DNA of 36,822 nucleotides, taken from positions 1-36,822 of IMG/VR virus record IMGVR_UViG_3300044825_000901; one strand, written 5' to 3'. Both the position numbers and the translations under genes were made by a program. This document shows, one piece after another, positions 36,684 through 36,822 of this stretch; positions within the stretch are counted from its first letter, which is position 1, and the number at the start of each line of letters is the position of its first letter. The stretch comes from a virus. Below the pieces are notes generated by a model. It did not search any database. It saw only the letters and a program-made list of their open reading frames with translations, and was not told the DNA's origin.

Positions 36684-36822
36684 TCACTGCATCGGGCCGC
36701 CCACTGGCGGCATCTGTGGGCCCGCCGGCGGCAGGTTGGGCTGCGGCTGCAGCATCCCCATCTGCATCGCCTTCATGCGCGCGTCCATCTCGGTGTTGAC
36801 GGCCTTGGCCTGGCGCTCCTTG
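36684..36822 (-). CDS. Portal protein, C-terminal end (continues the gene at 1-1920)
   Basis: Holds the last four codons unique to this end (PMQ and TGA 36684-36686) plus the 127-base overlap already counted at 1-127. The Pro/Gly/Met/Gln-rich ending (GPQMPPVGGPMQ) is likely disordered. The stop lies seven bases before the next gene's ATG. Confidence 0.85.
   Translation of the reverse strand, partial: KERQAKAVNTEMDARMKAMQMGMLQPQPNLPPAGPQMPPVGGPMQ
36696..36822. repeat. 127-bp direct terminal repeat, right copy
   Basis: Identical to 1-127. Remove one copy to obtain the circular genome of 36,695 bp. Confidence 0.95.

Overview
The window is one complete circular temperate phage genome. Bases 1-127 recur exactly at 36696-36822, so the unique length is 36,695 bp and the portal gene runs across the join. 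The 127-base overlap is what an assembler leaves when it closes a circle at k=127, so it is probably not a biological terminal repeat. The genome is GC-rich. A 643-aa portal, a beta-propeller-like tail protein of the nozzle type, three candidate ejection proteins and a long trimeric fibre, with no tail sheath or tape-measure gene, suggest a short-tailed (podovirus-type) virion. The tRNA-His sequence and overall gene style suggest a betaproteobacterial (Burkholderiales-like) host; this is inference.

Two transcription units diverge from a switch at 6911-7036. The minus-strand unit is the lytic one. It begins with a Cro-like HTH gene, then a primase-helicase, a small membrane protein, terS, a DUF3310 protein, terL and the portal. 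It continues across the join with a 463-aa protein, scaffold, major capsid protein, connector, a homing endonuclease, the tail protein, an acidic repeat protein, a GNAT-like protein, ejection proteins and the tail fibre. It ends with holin, SAR-type endolysin, Rz/Rz1, an HExxH protein, a metallophosphoesterase and a terminator at about 15361-15390.

The plus-strand unit (7037-15083) starts with a CI-like repressor lacking a visible autoprotease dyad. Behind a second promoter (7669-7697) lie an HTH protein, several unknown small proteins and a recombination module: Sak4-like ATPase, DUF669 ssDNA-binding-type protein, Fe-S PD-(D/E)XK nuclease, a degenerate HNH protein, a zinc-ribbon protein and a RuvC-like resolvase. 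The integrase has its own promoter and abuts a complete tRNA-His gene. Beyond the tRNA lie paired GGCACA repeats, a probable attP region.

The most unusual signals are (1) a 151-bp array of thirteen TGCAC/GTGCA motifs, partly helically phased, wrapped around a hairpin between the primase-helicase and terS; (2) two interleaved perfect inverted repeats followed by U6 just after the capsid stop codon, a candidate translation-coupled attenuator; (3) a 67-aa plus-strand gene with its own extended -10 promoter inside the minus-strand head operon; (4) eleven exact 18-residue repeats (five helical turns each) in a probable ejection protein ending in a short S74-type segment; and (5) an acidic, Ca-loop-like repeat protein.
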